Positions 21,508 through 35,403 are shown, numbered from the stretch's first letter. The stretch is 64,000 nucleotides of DNA from Blasia pusilla (GCA_050084515.1 CM114273.1:5580001-5644000); one strand, 5' to 3'. Notes: generated from the sequence alone by a model not told the origin. Numbers and translations: made by a program.

Positions 21508-23984
21508 ATGGAAGCCCACATCAGTCTACTCCACCTATCCCTACATTACTCTCGGCTCCCCCGTTCGCCGGAAAGCTCTGAGAGTCGGCCGTGGCAAACT
21601 GACAGCAGTCGGTCGGTAGCGCTAGCGGACCGACGACAGCTGGCTGTCTCGGAAGGTTTTTTTTCGCGCTCTGTACCCACTATATGGGACTTTGGTACTC
21701 GGGTTCCCATAATTGTAGGGAAAGTAGCGTGGATTTGGAGGGAACTCACCTGTAATAAAATCCTTCGTATGGGAGTCTCCCATCGCGTAGCAGCGGGAAA
21801 AAATGTTTCAGATTGTACGCTAGGAAAAAAAAAAAATTTGCGTGCAATACGATTAATCCCTTCAAAGCATAATTCTTCTTTCACGGGCAGCTTACTAGTC
21901 TTTGGAAACTTTCGCAACATTACTAGTTTTTGTCGGTTCCTTCGAAGTGGGAATAGACTTGGTAAGCTCAGATTTCGCACTTGTGATGTGATCTTATGGA
22001 GGGAAGTTCATTTGTGGGAAAATAACTCGAATGGCCTGACCATTTGAAGTTGGTTCCAAAATTTTCTGAACCTAGCGTGGGTTCTAAGTTCTATCGTTTC
22101 TAGCGGTAAAAACAACTCTAGTCAAACTAAAGTATAGGAATTGGAGAAAGAAAAAAACTCTAAACCTTTCCGGTATCTAGGAGGAGTCCTTGGTACAATA
22201 ACAACAACAAGGAGAGAGGTTGAACCTAGTGTGCTCTTGTCTCCCTTCTTCAAGCTGTACATGGATGTAATGCTTTAGGATTTGGGAGATGGTCATTCCA
22301 GCGGACATGCAATTTAGTATACCAATCCACTTTATAGCATGCATCAGCAAAAAGATGGTGGAAAATTGAGGAAGTTTAGATGAGACCATACTTGGAGGAA
22401 AACTGAGTATACCATTGGGAGGAAAATGGAGCGGGAGAAAGGAGATAAAGAAGTTTAAATGGGCTATACGTGCATGAAGGACCTTAATCTTGGGCCCTTA
22501 CAAAAGGGATTAGTGATGAATTTCATGCAACAAGGTCCACATAAGTAGGGCATAGGACAAATGGAGGGAGATGCACTATTTCTCAATTATAAGTGGATTG
22601 AAAACGAAGATAAGAAGTGTAGCCAAGCTAGTAAAGTTGCAATATCTTGGGAGGTTAGATTACATTGGAAGAATTCAACATATTAGCACATCCTTTAGCA
22701 ATACCAATTGCATATTTAGAAAAAAAATTCTCAATCTCTAAATAATGGATAATGGTTGGTTGGCAGGCCATTGATATCCTACAAATTGTAAGGAGAATCT
22801 TAAGAGACAAATGCATGCACTTCTAGCAAAGCTTTCTTGGATATTTGCTTCATATTGATCATGAGCAAGTTTATGTAGTATCTGGTTTTCCATACAGTCC
22901 TTGAAACCAAACTACCACTTATTATTTTCCCAAGTTTCCTCATTAGAAAATACTCCATACATTGCATCATAAAGATGATTACTAGCTTTGTGTTGCTCCT
23001 AAATTAAGAAATGTAATGGCCTCTCTAAACAAGATCTCATGGAGTTATATAAGATATGTATTTAATGTTGGAGAGAAAATAAAGAAATATAGGTGTGCTT
23101 AGCTAGTTTACTTGGAATGTGGATATATTTAGAGGCCTCACAATTTTACTTTCAGATTTACAATTTCACACTTACAAGCACAAAAGAAATCATAACACAT
23201 ATTTCAACTCATCTTGGCATTTACTACCCATACATTAAGATAGCTAGTATCTTCCCAGTTTATTACATTATTCTTCCCTTCCTTAACATATAAAAACTAG
23301 TACTTGCTCCAATTTAAACTCCTCATCAATGCAATTTAACTTACCCCAAAAATTGTTACTACTATTCAACTTTCCCCAAAATTGTTAATAAACAAATAGT
23401 CTGAATTCTTATTTTAGTCTGAATTCTTATTTTATATAAGATCCCCCATCATTATCCCTATTTGACATTAAAATTGGAAGTAAGGTCATTCCCATAAATT
23501 ATGTCTAAATATTTTATTTCAACTTATTTCTCAATAAAACTAAATGTCATATCATCCATATCTTTCAAAAAGTAGAATAGGGAATAATTATCTCTAGTTA
23601 TTATATCATCCCTTGCTTTTTTATTAAAACGGGATGCTATGACATTCATGTCCTTCAAATAATAATTTCTAGATGCTAAATTTTTTAAAGAATATGCCTG
23701 AGTTTAATTTGTGGAGAAATAAGGAAAATTATTTTATCCCTCATCTCTTCCTTCAAAAATTAGATTCATAAATAATTATCTCCAGGCATTACTTATCTCA
23801 TTGATTGGTGCACTTCCCTATCATACCCCCATTGAATCAAATGAAATGCTTCCATCTAGTGTGTATGGACTAGAAATGTTTCTTCAGTAGACACCATGCA
23901 TTAAATCCAGCTCTAGAGGATTAGAATTGGAAGAAGCTCTTGTCTCCTATGAATGAAGCAAGCTGACACGCATCCTTCCTGGCA
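21508..23984. other. No supported gene
   Basis: Overlapping open frames on both strands at 21508-22047 (179 codons, plus) and 21980-21546 (144 codons, minus) have no recognisable domain, and neither is preferred. The rest is AT-rich. An 18-bp direct repeat pair (AGTCTGAATTCTTATTTT) lies at about 23399-23434. Confidence 0.4.
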
Positions 23985-24576
23985 AACATTTCCGCGCCAA
24001 ACTGCAAGATATGAATTGTGTAAGGGCTTCCCAAGTTCTCGCTGTTCAGGGCCACGCTCTAGACTGTTCAGGTTGATGGAGGCGAATGGATGTAGATGAC
24101 ATTGGAGGCCTCAAGCTGACAGTGTGTAGGGTGTGTGGAATGAACAAAGAACCGAACATGAACGTTGACAGATCAAGGGTGTGAAGAAATTCCTCATAAG
24201 AGATTGATATTCAGTATTCATGAGGAATTCATGAGAAAAGAGGTGGAAAACATAGCCCCGCGTTATGTTCAGAGCATGTGGATGATCCTTAAGGAGAAGA
24301 GAAAAAAAACCATGTACATGGACAGTGTATGTATCTTTCCCTTGGTTGAAGAAGTTGATAAGGCGCAGCAGTGGTTCCTGGTTTGGGAGCTTCGGAAGTT
24401 GCTATCATCAAAGCACAACAATTATCGAAGCAGGTCAGGAGGCCCAAGAAGCTAAGAGTAGAATTAATATCATTGCTATTGAGGATCCTCCACTGATTCA
24501 ACTGCCCCCTGGTGATCACTTGGTTCAACCAGAGCCTCTGAAAGAGAGCCTTGGAAAATATTCTGGCGTGTTTTAA
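23985..24576 (+). repeat. Second unidentified dispersed family, plus-strand copy
   Basis: It is homologous to the reverse complement of about 36640-36065. Shared coding-like blocks are PKF/CCCAAGTTCTCGC-GTTCAGGGCC, GTGTGAAGAAATTCCT (CEEIP), a RRKEVEK.APRYVQ-like block, AAAAAAAACCATG and FPLVEE-D-AQ--FLVW--RKLLSS. Protein similarity between copies persists despite frameshifts, so the source was probably an exon, but no known domain was recognised. Confidence 0.65.
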
Positions 24577-24893
24577 TCACGTATATTTCATGAGCATTTC
24601 AATATAGAAGATTGCACCTTAGTGAGGATTTCAGGTTGAGAACTGTCCCACTAGTTTCAGACTCTTGCGGGTATGGGTGAGATGGCAGGAAAAGGGTCGT
24701 TTGGATCTGCTATGAGTGCGAAAATAATATGCCAAAGAGAACAAGGTTGAAGACGTCTAGAGACTGCTATATATTTAAGTCCCTCTTCACAAGACTTTTT
24801 CCGTCTCTGCTGGTTTCGTGCCCTCGAGCGTTCCTCGTGGTGACTTTCACAATCCAATTCTGGATCTTACTCCCTTATGTGACAGGTCTAAGG

Positions 24894-24931
24894 ATCGTGT
24901 CATTTCACTCTGCTAAGAGAAATGACACGAT
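24894..24931. repeat. Perfect 13-bp hairpin
   Basis: ATCGTGTCATTTC (24894-24906) and its exact complement GAAATGACACGAT (24919-24931) are separated by 12 bases. No adjacent gene explains it. Confidence 0.8.
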
Positions 24932-24959
24932 ACTTAGTGAAGTTTCCAGTTTCCTTGGA

Positions 24960-27349
24960 GTCACATTCATGTGATGAGTTTTCCAACAGTAAAAGTGACA
25001 GCATCACATTACTGACTTCTCACTGATTGCGAAACACTCTCATGGCTGATTCATGCTTGCAAATATGTTCCATACTAGTAAAGAAATTCTTAAAGGACTT
25101 CGTACCCTACCTGTATGGCAAGTACTGTCTTGGGGTGGATACTCATTTTGTCTTCAAGATGGAAGTAAGCACCAATATCTACTCATCGGTTTTGAGAGAT
25201 AGCAAAGAACTTAGTGCACCAAGAAAGTAGGTTTATAATCTCTTGCCATGCAAACATGGGACACCAATGTCTCCATGAACCTTCAGGTAAGTCTCTAACC
25301 CCCAACCCTTAGCTTAGTTTTATTCTTAGACAATAAACGAATTCCCCCTTCAAATTTTTTCATGTTCTCCATTGAGTTTGCAAGCCCCGGTAGAGAAATT
25401 CAAAAATCCACCTTCTTTCTTTCTTTTACCCAAAATTCCCATTTCTCATAGGATTCTATAAAAATATGAATCCAGTAGACCAAAAGGTATGACTTTGGAG
25501 GAGAGAAATGTGTGGAGGCAAAAGGAGCATAAGGTAATACCATTCTATAAACGGTTGTATCCAAGAATTGGACTCCCCTTGGTAGCATGTTTCCTGCACT
25601 AAAAAGAGGCCCATCTCATTTTTACGATAATGCTTGTATAAGTCATGACCTACAACCCACTACTCAGTCACAATCTGGTGTAATGTGAAAATCCATCTAA
25701 TTAGATATCATCTACGTATAGCTCCCGGCAGAAGAGTCTATGGTGACATGAAAAGCAAAAGGAGTATATTAGTTCATTCACCCTATGTTAGCAAAAGAAG
25801 ATCCATAAACTCAATTGAGCATGCACCCACTAGCTAACCATCTCCATAAGCTCTTATGTCACCCACACGATAGCCCCTAATAATTCTTTGGTAGAGGATT
25901 CTTAGGATCTCTCTTGAAAGCTACTAGTTATGTTCATGGTGGATATTAGTTATATTGCATAAGATTGCCTCTTTATTTATTATATCCTAGAAAATGAGAT
26001 TACAAACACATGGGGCATGGGGCAGCCTCTACTCATGTCTATGGTGCTCACTCCCCTTTGAGTAGCGTTCTCTTTTCCTCAAATTGAAAACCAATCGTCT
26101 ATATGTAACTCTCAAGAATATTAAATGACTCCTACAATTCTCTCATTGGAATTTTTCTCATTTGGAGTTATTTCATATCTGGTGGTGTGTCAGATTTGGC
26201 CTCTAGTAGGCTATGTATAAGTTCTTCTAAAACAACTAGCATGTGCAGATCATAGACGTCCAGAATGATGAGGATGTAGCTCCACTCCCGGATCATGAGA
26301 ACTTAGAAAATATCATCAGAAGCTCTGGGAAAGGACATCTCTGCAAATGGAAGCACACAAAAAGAAGCAAGGCATCCACACTTAGCATTGGCGTGTCTGT
26401 ACATGCTTTAAATTTTGTCACAATAGAGGGTACAGAAATTCAGATGTAGAGACCTATCAAACAGAAATGACCCACCTCAGCTTCAGATATTCCTAGATTT
26501 AATGGAAGCTAGTTTCAAGTTCGAGTTTAGGGTTCTCATATCTAAGGCACTTATTGAGATGGTAGAGGGGGCAGAGTTGAATCCCCTGGAGCTGTATAGA
26601 TCAAAGATCAAGAAATATCCTCTCCTCTATAATTGCAAAATCACTCATAAAAAAATCAGCTCACAGAAAGATCATTTGTAAACGAACAAGATGAGCTAGT
26701 GTGTGCATGAGTTCCCTTCTGGATTAACTCATCATTGTGGTGAAGAAGAGAAGCTGTTTGATCTGGTACGCCTCAAAATTATAGAGGCTATGAAAAATCA
26801 TAAAAATTATGGGGGGACTGTTAAGAAGAGTCATTCTTCTCAACACTCCATATATAGATTGGTATGCGGTTACCGGAGCTACTACTCAACATGTGACTCA
26901 CTACAATGGCACAAATATTAGTTTCTGATAGCGAAGTATTTTATGTTGAAATAATAATAATAATATACCAGGTGAGAAAAGATACGCATCTAATGGGGGA
27001 GAGGAACATTGACAACAAAAAGAGTGTGAGAATCGAAAACACATGTTGTGTGAATGGCAGACCGACCTCTTGAGGCTCAATGGATCGACTGATGCTGAAC
27101 CTGGTGCTAAGGAACTATGGAAGCTTGTTCCCTATGTTCCATGCGAATGCTGTGATAATTTTCTTGCATGCCATCATTCTGAGGTGCAAACGTCTAGTTT
27201 ACGTACATGAACGCCCTGAAACTGGAGTTCCTTATTCTTAGGAAAACTTGTATTATCGGACTATCATTTTGTAGACGCAGTGAATTCTAGGGTGGGTAGA
27301 ACTTTTCTTGAGAGTGAGTAGATGAAAATCTTGTCAATTTGAGCCTAAG
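24960..27349. other. No recognised gene
   Basis: AT-rich. Short open frames at 26243-26449 and 26703-26921 (plus) have no recognisable motif. An AAT microsatellite lies near 26951-26965. Confidence 0.4.
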
Positions 27350-27840
27350 ATTCTAGCTCCCGAATTCGACCCTCTACTACTTTGCGCAGGTGTGGACCGA
27401 ATTCACGAAGCCTAGTTCTCTCAAAAACATCAGGTGCCAGGTGATTGCAATCTCGTCATTGAATACCGCTCATGCTCCAGAATCCGTCCCAAGAGAATTC
27501 GGAAAGGCACCTGAATCGAGACATAGACCACAGCTTTGCGCATCCAGCGACTTGTACCTGACATCCATCGCGCCACAAGCGTTTCATATCTGACAAGCGT
27601 TCTATATCTAATCCTGAACATTGATTTTATAGCAGGACTGCCAGCCCAAGGATTGGTATCAATGCATGGCTGTCGGGTATCTACCCGACAGGGCCCCTTA
27701 TCCCAAGTGCCTGATATTGGAGCGCCAGGACTTGGGAATCAAATCAGAGCCAAAGGCTATGTCGTCCGATCACAAGAACTCGAGGTGGGACTGGAGAAAT
27801 CACCCACATCAAGATGCAACGCGAGGTCCGGGATTTGATC
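27350..27840 (+). repeat. Unidentified dispersed family, copy B
   Basis: It has the same block order as copy A (19.2 kb). It contains the most open version of the shared frame: 27390-27593 reads WTEFTKPSSLKN, AISSLNTAHAPESVPREFGKAPE and IAPQAFHI. An extension to 27840 shares GLPAQGL and SSDHKNS-like segments with copies A and C. Confidence 0.62.
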
Positions 27841-27869
27841 CGAAAAAAGAGAAAATATTTGAATCCTAA

Positions 27870-29660
27870 AGCAGAATCATGTCACTTTGAACACGGCTGA
27901 AGCCCTGAGCGCCAGGAAAATCGTTGCTATGATCCTAGCAGAGGTGCTAACACCAGGATAGCCTTTCTCGTTACGGAATATAGCCTCATTTGTTTTTGAA
28001 GATTATGTGCTTTAGGATTATTCTCTAAGCTAAGATCCTTGTCAAGCTCCATTAGAAGGATCTTAGCTAGACTTTGGCTCCACCTTAACCCAAACAAGCA
28101 CATGTTGCAATGCAAAATCCAAGTCATTTAAGTTCCAAGACATGCAAGAAAAAATCATTAGAATCCCACGTCACCCTAAGGTGAAATTGGAAACGTGCTT
28201 TGGAAATTGAGGAATCTAGATCATGTCTAAGGAAATTTGTAAATCTCCCAAATTCAAGAATATAAGAGTTAATTTACCCATACATCATTGCAAAAAACTT
28301 CAAAAATCTTCAAAACATAAGAGGTGTTTTAAATCAAAGATTTTCTTATTCATACAAATAGAAAAAATTTGAAATACTTCCCTTTGAACAAATGAAACAA
28401 TAGTCAAAACCAAAAGACCAAGTAAGAAATCTCGTGGAATGTAAAAAGAAGGAATCCCATAGAGAGGTAAGATTTGCCCCCACCCCAAAACAAGGCATTA
28501 GCCATAGAGACTTCTTTGCTTTGCTAGCTATAGATTTGTTCCAAAGAGGACAAAAGGAATCTCATAATGAGGTAAGAAATCCAATGGAGAAAAGAAGCTT
28601 CAATCAATAATGCCTTTTAGGGGGCTGCTAAATCTTTGGAGGATATTTGTTGAGAAATAACTTTGAGGGGGTCATTCCTCCAGGGTTAACTTAAGGAGAA
28701 AGGCTAAACCAGACTTAAGATTGCGTGGCTTCCTATATCTAGAGTAGCTGCCTATGCAGGTCTCCATAAGCAGAAAGGCTAAACCATGCTTAAGATTGAG
28801 TGGCTTCCTATATCTAGAGTAGCCGCCTATGCAGGTTTCCATAAGCATTAATGCTTTAGGCTTGGATGGCAAACTTAGGTTAGGTGAAGAGTGTAAAGGA
28901 GATTTAATAAACTCCTCTTGATCTAATCTCCTCTTGTTTAAGGCTACTCTGTAGAGAAAAAATAAAAAGAGAATTTAACACATATTTTGAGTTCACCAAA
29001 ATGGAATTCAGAAACAGAAAATACACTTTAGAGCCATATGTTTCTTTCTAATGAATGATTCGTAGTTGGCTCGGAGGCCTTGCCTTATCATAATAATAAT
29101 ACCTCATACATCCTCACTACTTTTTTAAAAATAAAGTTATATATAAGGAAGGACATTCGCAAAGGTTGTTTAGATTTTGAGATTCTATCAAATTGTTAGA
29201 GAGGATATATGGGAAAAAGTTACTTCTTTTGGTGGAGAAACTTTTATGGGAAATTTTTTTTAAATAGTGGTAAAATTTATGAAGCTCTATGTACATTCAG
29301 AAGATTTTTAGGCAACCATATCACATAAGATTTTTTTCTACTACACTAGAGCATGAACTTAAGGTGCTGTTAAATATTCCACAAAAGAAGGAATCTATAC
29401 TATTAAAGTGCACTTATAAGGTGCCTTACTCGTGACACCCCCAACATTTCCTACAGGTGATCGGTAGTATTTTTCTCCCGCTCAAGTTACGCTGAAACTT
29501 GAGAGTTATTCGCGGCTATAACTATATGATGGCTGCCTTAAATTTTGATGTAAATTGCTACATATACTTCATTTGATAATTATTTTGCAAAAACACTGAC
29601 TTTTAGGGGTAGCCAACAATCTCCTTGGAGAGCGTAGATGAAGAGGTTTAGGATTTCAAC
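27870..29660. other. No recognised gene; contains one tandem duplication
   Basis: AT-rich sequence whose only structured element is the 75-bp duplication at 28697-28846 listed separately. Confidence 0.4.
28697..28846. repeat. 75-bp tandem duplication (two units)
   Basis: Units 28697-28771 and 28772-28846 both run from AGAAAGGCTAAACCA to CCATAAGC and differ at only a few bases, so the duplication is recent relative to its surroundings. Confidence 0.88.
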
Positions 29661-29671
29661 TTGCAATTCTT

Positions 29672-30390
29672 GTGACAGTAATAGCCCTCCCGAATTCTGG
29701 CGTACATGTGGACCGAATTTACGAAGTGCACTTCTGTCACAAACATCAGATTAAGGGGGATCCGATCTCGTCAACCATAGCACTCGAGCTCCAGTTCCTG
29801 TCCCATGCGAAGTCGGAAAGGCGCTTGAAATGAGAGAGTGACCCAGACGTTTTACATCGCGCCACAAGCGCTTCATATGTGATCCTTGAACGCGGAACAG
29901 CCGCTCCAAGTCTCAGCGCAGGAGCTGCTCTCAAAGGGGGACTGTCGATCTTCCATTGGCGACGGCCTCGAGTCCCCAAGAGTCGAAACTGGAGCTGAAG
30001 GACTTGGAAGCAAATCGGAATCAGAGCCCAAGCTCTTTTGGCATCCGATCAGACGATCGCTGCATGTGATGTCCTATCCACCAGGAGTGGCGGGCGATGA
30101 GTCACAATCCAAAGAACTAAAAGATAAAAGAGTTTGAAGCCGAAAGTACACGCATCAGCCACCACCACCACGGACATAGCTGATAAGAAGCCATCAATCA
30201 GCCCCGGAAAAATCGTTCCTCGGACCCAATCGCAAGCACCGACGCCCACCAGCGCTTCGTTCGGGAGAACCTTTTCTAAACCCACATCATTCATTCCACT
30301 CGGTGGGAATCGCATTGTGCTCATACGGCTCCACCTCAACTCAACACCTGCTCCTGCTGGAATGCATGAAAAATACCAGAAGTGATAAAC
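29672..30390 (+). repeat. Unidentified dispersed family, copy C (with longest 3' extension)
   Basis: It begins CAATTCTTGTGACAGTAATAG and shares all the blocks of copies A, B and D. It continues through GLGSKSESEPK and DKKPSISPGK to about 30390, giving the fullest view of the 3' part. Several frame changes occur. The function of the source gene is unknown. Confidence 0.6.
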
Positions 30391-30442
30391 TCCTACTATC
30401 TAAGACATAAATTAAACCTTTCAATGTAGAGTCCATAGACAT

Positions 30443-30554
30443 TTCTTAGACAGAAATCTTTCAAATATGGGGCACAAATAATAAGATGTGATGGTCGGTT
30501 CTTAGACAGAAATCATTCAAATATGGGGCACAAATAATAAGATGTGATGGTCGG
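30443..30554. repeat. 56-bp tandem duplication (two units)
   Basis: Units 30443-30498 and 30499-30554, each starting TTCTTAGACAGAAATC and ending GATGGTCGG, differ at only one or two bases. Confidence 0.9.
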
Positions 30555-30559
30555 ACAGG

Positions 30560-33060
30560 TTCTTTGGAACCTTTTGTTCAAAAATCTCCCTAATACACGA
30601 TTAGAAGAGGTGTTCATAAAGATCCAAGAAGTAAGGCAATATTCAGACAAAGAAATAGACAGCAAACTATTGTAACAATCGCAAAAACCGAACCAAAAAC
30701 CTTATCCCTATAAGTTTTCTCCCATGACGGGTAGATGGAGCTGAAAGATGACATGGAATGTAGGACGCAAGGGCCTCCATTTATAACGCTCGTATTTAGC
30801 GTTGGGCATCTATAGTTGGGATAAAAGAGGAGAAATTCAATAGTCCTAAAGCATATTTAGGGTTTAGACATCTTTAGATCTTACCAATGGACATTGAGTG
30901 GTGGCTCAATCTCTAGGTTTCCAAAAGTCTGTACATGTTTGGATGGTGTGGTGCGTTAAGAATTTTGGTTAGTGCTAGTAGTGGAGGCTAGCTTTCCGAA
31001 CGAATTTCAACTCAGTTATACACTTCTCTACGTATATAAATCCAAAAAGGGAGAATGTGGCATGTTTGGATATTTATAGTCCATTTTAGTGAAATGTAAT
31101 TTCTTTCTCAAGCTCTACTCATAGTTGTCCTTGTTGCCATAACTTGAAATAATGAGGATATCCTAGAAATTTGAGGGAAAACCCTAAGCATTAGGTATAT
31201 ATGAGAAGGAAACGCAATTAGTCTCTTAGGTTCTTAGGGTCCACATTCACTAACGGAGGGTTTTAGTGTTTTAGCATGGTTTTAGAGAGGATAAATGGGA
31301 AACTCTCTTTGGTTTAGAGATTAGGGGAAAAACTGCATTGTAGTGATTCATACACATTTCCATGTGATTTTAGCATATATCATGTTTACATGGCTTGTAA
31401 TTTTCCATTGGAATCCCAATGCAGCCTAGGTCATACATTGAATTTTGATTTAAATTTAGGAACATTTCTTGATGCCATTTCTTCAAAGAAATATTTCCAC
31501 ATGTTGGAAATTATGGAGGATTCATGTCCTCCTTACAACGTTTTTAAGCTCTCCACTTTTAGATAGAGTATCTTCATGTCAATGTGTATATGTCTTATCA
31601 GAGTAAATCACTAAACGGGAGAAAATTTCTCTTTTGAAATGTTTTAGAGAAGTCAATAGAAATTGGGCTAAAATATTTCATAAAGTGCTTAGAATGTCTT
31701 TAACTTATATATGAATATAAATGCTTAAATACTCTTCCCCGACATACTTATGAACAAGACCAATTATGTGTTTTATATGGGGAGGGTGACTAAAGGATAT
31801 AAATAGGAGTGAATACTACTATCTTAATGGGAAAAATTTACAGCACTTGAGACTCTATATTAGGGAAGAAAATACTTGCCAACAACAAAATGCGTAGGTG
31901 AAAATCTTCTATCCCCAAGATGTAGAAATAGATGAGATTGGAGTGAGATTATTTTGGATAAGATTGTGAAATAATTCATGAATGCTAAATATGTGGATGT
32001 CATGAAGATGTCTAGCTCAAATATTCCAAGTTTTCAAAAATAAATGTTCGCACAAGTATCCTATCTTAGCGGTTGAGGGTTTCCAGACGGAGATTCAAGG
32101 GATGAAATATAAGACCCCTGAAATGATCATGATGTTCTAAAAGATCTAGGTAATTTTAACAAGAGGATGAGATCATGCATCATGAAATACATAATAATTA
32201 TCAATTCAAAAATTTTCCAGAATTTTTTAATTGATAGGAAATGTAATGGTTATTATTAGATCTTTGCCATCTAGTTGAAGAATGGATGGTTTTACAATTG
32301 AGATCAATCGGAAAAATATTTGAGAGAAATAAAATACCCTTTAAGTCATGATGATGTTGAGATAATGCTACTAGGCATAGAATATAGAATCTACAATAGT
32401 TTCCATGGAGTTTGCTTAAGACTAGACTTAGGAAAAAAACAAGAATTAGTTTTAGTGATGAATATGAAATTTATATCTTTCTCACATAGGAAAACTCTAC
32501 ATAGGTTAGATTTTTCTTGCACCAAACACACTTTCTAGAGAAAAAACTTACAAAGGAGGCATAAATATTATTTAAAGAGAAACCCAATTTCCAATTATTA
32601 GTAGGTTGTTTAAGTAAGAAATTGATGAAACCACTCTAAGCTTAAGAAATGTCCCTAAACATTCTTCTAAATTAGGATAGCCGTATGGAAAATTAGATGC
32701 TACATAAACTTGCTCAGTGTGGAGCAAATATCTAAAGAGCCTTTACGTACAAGTGAATGCACATACATTTCTTTTTTAACATTTTTATTGTAGTAGATTA
32801 CCAAGCCAACTATGAGCCATAGAATTTCTCTAAACGTGAAGCGGTTATAATAATAATAATAAAAAAAAATTTAAAGGAAAAAAACATAGCACTCTCGCAC
32901 TAATTATCTAATTTGGAGTGACTAAACCTAAAGAATTTATACTTCACAAGCCTCCTTATGCGGCTGCTAGAGAGGGGTTTAGGGTCAACCCTAAGGATGA
33001 ATGTTAAACTCTCCACGTAAGCCCTAAGGCACACACCTCTCTCCACCTAATCCCTACCCT
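30560..33060. other. No recognised gene
   Basis: A long AT-rich stretch. The open frame 32320-32538 (plus) has no recognisable motif. An AAT/A-rich microsatellite lies near 32847-32872. Confidence 0.4.
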
Positions 33061-33085
33061 TAAGAGGGCCGCCGCTCAAGGGCAT

Positions 33086-33092
33086 TATAAAA
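33086..33092 (+). promoter_or_regulatory. Candidate TATA box of an unidentified transcript
   Basis: TATAAAA sits in a locally GC-richer stretch (32940-33240) followed by pyrimidine-rich DNA. A branch/pyrimidine tract ending in CAG at about 33400 could be a splice acceptor after a 5' leader intron. The first ATG frame after it (33429) encodes only about 25 codons. The call is speculative. Confidence 0.35.
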
Positions 33093-33689
33093 GGCACACG
33101 CCTCTCCCTCATGCCTTAGTATCGAAGAGCTTCATTCGCGTCTCTTCCAGCTTCCTCCTTCTTGGTAGGGAGACTCATCTGACTAACCCTATAGAGATCT
33201 ACTTGACAGAGAGCTTTGGGGAGCTTAAGCTCTAGATTTCTTTTTATGGGGGGCAACGGTGATATTTGTTTGCAAGCAAATATGTCTATTTCTTCAATTC
33301 CTTTTTTGCTTTGCGTGAATAAACCCTCATTGATTTAGAATAGTGCTATTTTCTTTTGGAGATTCGTTCTCACTTGCTTTGATTTTTCTTTCCAACAGGA
33401 TCTGGTTTTCAGGTTTTCAAAGAGCAGAATGGAAATCCAGCAAGGCTTGGGTTTGGAAACAAATCTTATGGCCCTAAATGATATGGACATGTTGATGACA
33501 TGTTGATGTATGAGGCATTAATGGCTCTCCCGAACAAAGCGTCATTCTAGCGGCGTAGGTGCTTCATCGCACCGTGTGGAAGGATGCAAGAAAGGATTCT
33601 CATGGCGAATGGCTGTTCAAGGATGAATCCCACCTCCTGATTCCATTCCGTTTTTTTTGGGAGGATATCCGGAAGCTCGCGTCTCAGCC

Positions 33690-34080
33690 GAATGAAGAGT
33701 GTTTTCACGGGCCCCACTCTGAGTTCTCATGAGTGGATGTCTACAGCTTTGGATCTGCTCCAATGGCTAGCGATTGGGATTCGAGGCCCTCTCGGGTGTA
33801 TACTCGGGAGTCTTGCTCTATCATATGCTCTTGCCGAGATTCGAGGCGGGTCTCCTGCTTTCGAACGAATCCTTCCGTCTCTGTCTCAGCTCAGGTGCCC
33901 TTGCGAATTCAGATGAGAGATATTTCGGCGCTGGAGTGGTATTCGATGACGAGATTGCCGTCCCTTGGAACCTGATGTTTGTGACAGAACTGGCCTTCGC
34001 GAATTCTGTCCACGAGTGCGGAAGAAAGGAGTGGGATGAATTCGGGAGGGCCATTACTGTCACAAGAATTGCTGGTTGAA
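33690..34080 (-). repeat. Unidentified dispersed family, copy D (inverted)
   Basis: The reverse complement starts CAATTCTTGTGACAGTAATGG at about 34073 and follows the block order of copies A-C. The minus frame 34063-33821 is open through SWTEFAKASSVTNIRFQG and AISSSNTTPAPKYLSSEFARAPELRQRR, making this the least broken copy of that segment. Confidence 0.62.
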
Positions 34081-34099
34081 GTCGACAAGTTCCCTCTCA

Positions 34100-35400
34100 A
34101 GAAGACTGCTGCCTACCCTAGAAAGACAATGCCCCTGCAAAATGATTACCAGTTCTCTTAAGAAGAAACATCGTCACGTCTCTGTGATTGATTTGCGTGA
34201 AAGTGTATGTTTCCACATGTGAATAATCTTCAAGTACCTTCGGGGATACAATAAAATTGTCACAACGCTTACAGGGAACATGGTTCCATATCTGTTACTT
34301 CTGTGGTTGGTAAACTCGGCGCTTGAGTGCGTTTTGGGATGCATGGCTTCTCTCTCATGACTTATTTCCGTAGTTGTACGTAGCTTGCAAGGAGAGAATG
34401 AATGGAAAGAGGAGAGACCTGCAGTAAGTTTGCTGGAGCATAGAGCCATTGCTCTGATATCTCTCGCACGTCCTCCATCTTCTCTCCAGCTAACTTCCTT
34501 TCGGTCCTGAGTTTCTCGTCATCTGCACCCCTGTGGATCGTCCACTCTATTTGATTATGGATTGCGTACGCATATGTAAGTGTCGACTCTGTTGAGGTAT
34601 GTTCTTTTGAAAGTTTAGAATGGAAGACCCACGCTGGTGCAGATCTACGACGTGCCAAGAACGCTCGGCTCTCATTTCGCTCTCCCGTTTCGTCTTGCAT
34701 TCGAAGGGTGGGGCTCTTGTGGACTCATCTGGAATCATTTTTGAGCGCCGAGTGATGACTGTCTTCTGTGGTCTCTGTTTCTTTCTCCGTGATTTCAAGT
34801 CTTCTCGTGACATATGGATTTCTTACCTCGCATACAGCATCACAATCCCGCACTCTTCAATCTCTGAAGTTAGCTGTCTCCGATCTATAGGTGTTGGTTG
34901 AAATGGATTGGGCCACTCTTGAATGGTTTGCTGGTCGAAGGATTTCTCCTGTCATTCCACCAATGTCAGAGAGAGTTCGGGAGGGTAAAAATTGTGGTTT
35001 TTGCAGCTCTGCAAAAATGCGCACTGGAGATCAAAGAGATCTCTCTCACTCAGAGTAACTATTCCAACTTCCCATTGAGATTTTTAGTCGCAAGAGCATC
35101 AGTGGATCCATCGCATTTTCAATTGGGACACACTTGCAAGCAGCTAAATAACATTCAGTCAAACAGGTGGTATGTTTAACTGATGGCTGGCAAATATTAA
35201 TTCTCACTTAATGCGTTATAGACTGTCACACCAACTTTTTTTCGACGTTCGTCTCCCCCATTAGATGCGTGTGTTTTCTCACTTGGTGTAGAAATTCTGG
35301 CCTCAATATTATTTCAGCTTGAAGAACTGAGCCATTAGACAGTACCACTTGGCTACATTTCACACTCTGTCCGAGTCCTCTGGTTTTTCTTCTGTCCCTT
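34100..35400. other. No recognised gene
   Basis: Mixed-composition DNA with overlapping short frames on both strands (for example 34174-34813 minus, 34620-35179 plus). None carries a motif I recognise. Confidence 0.4.
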
Positions 35401-35403
35401 TTC

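Noticed and set aside
21508-22047. 179-codon plus-strand ORF with a 144-codon antisense ORF
   Set aside because: No domain, no codon signal favouring either strand, and no promoter or splice context. Kept only as unassigned sequence.
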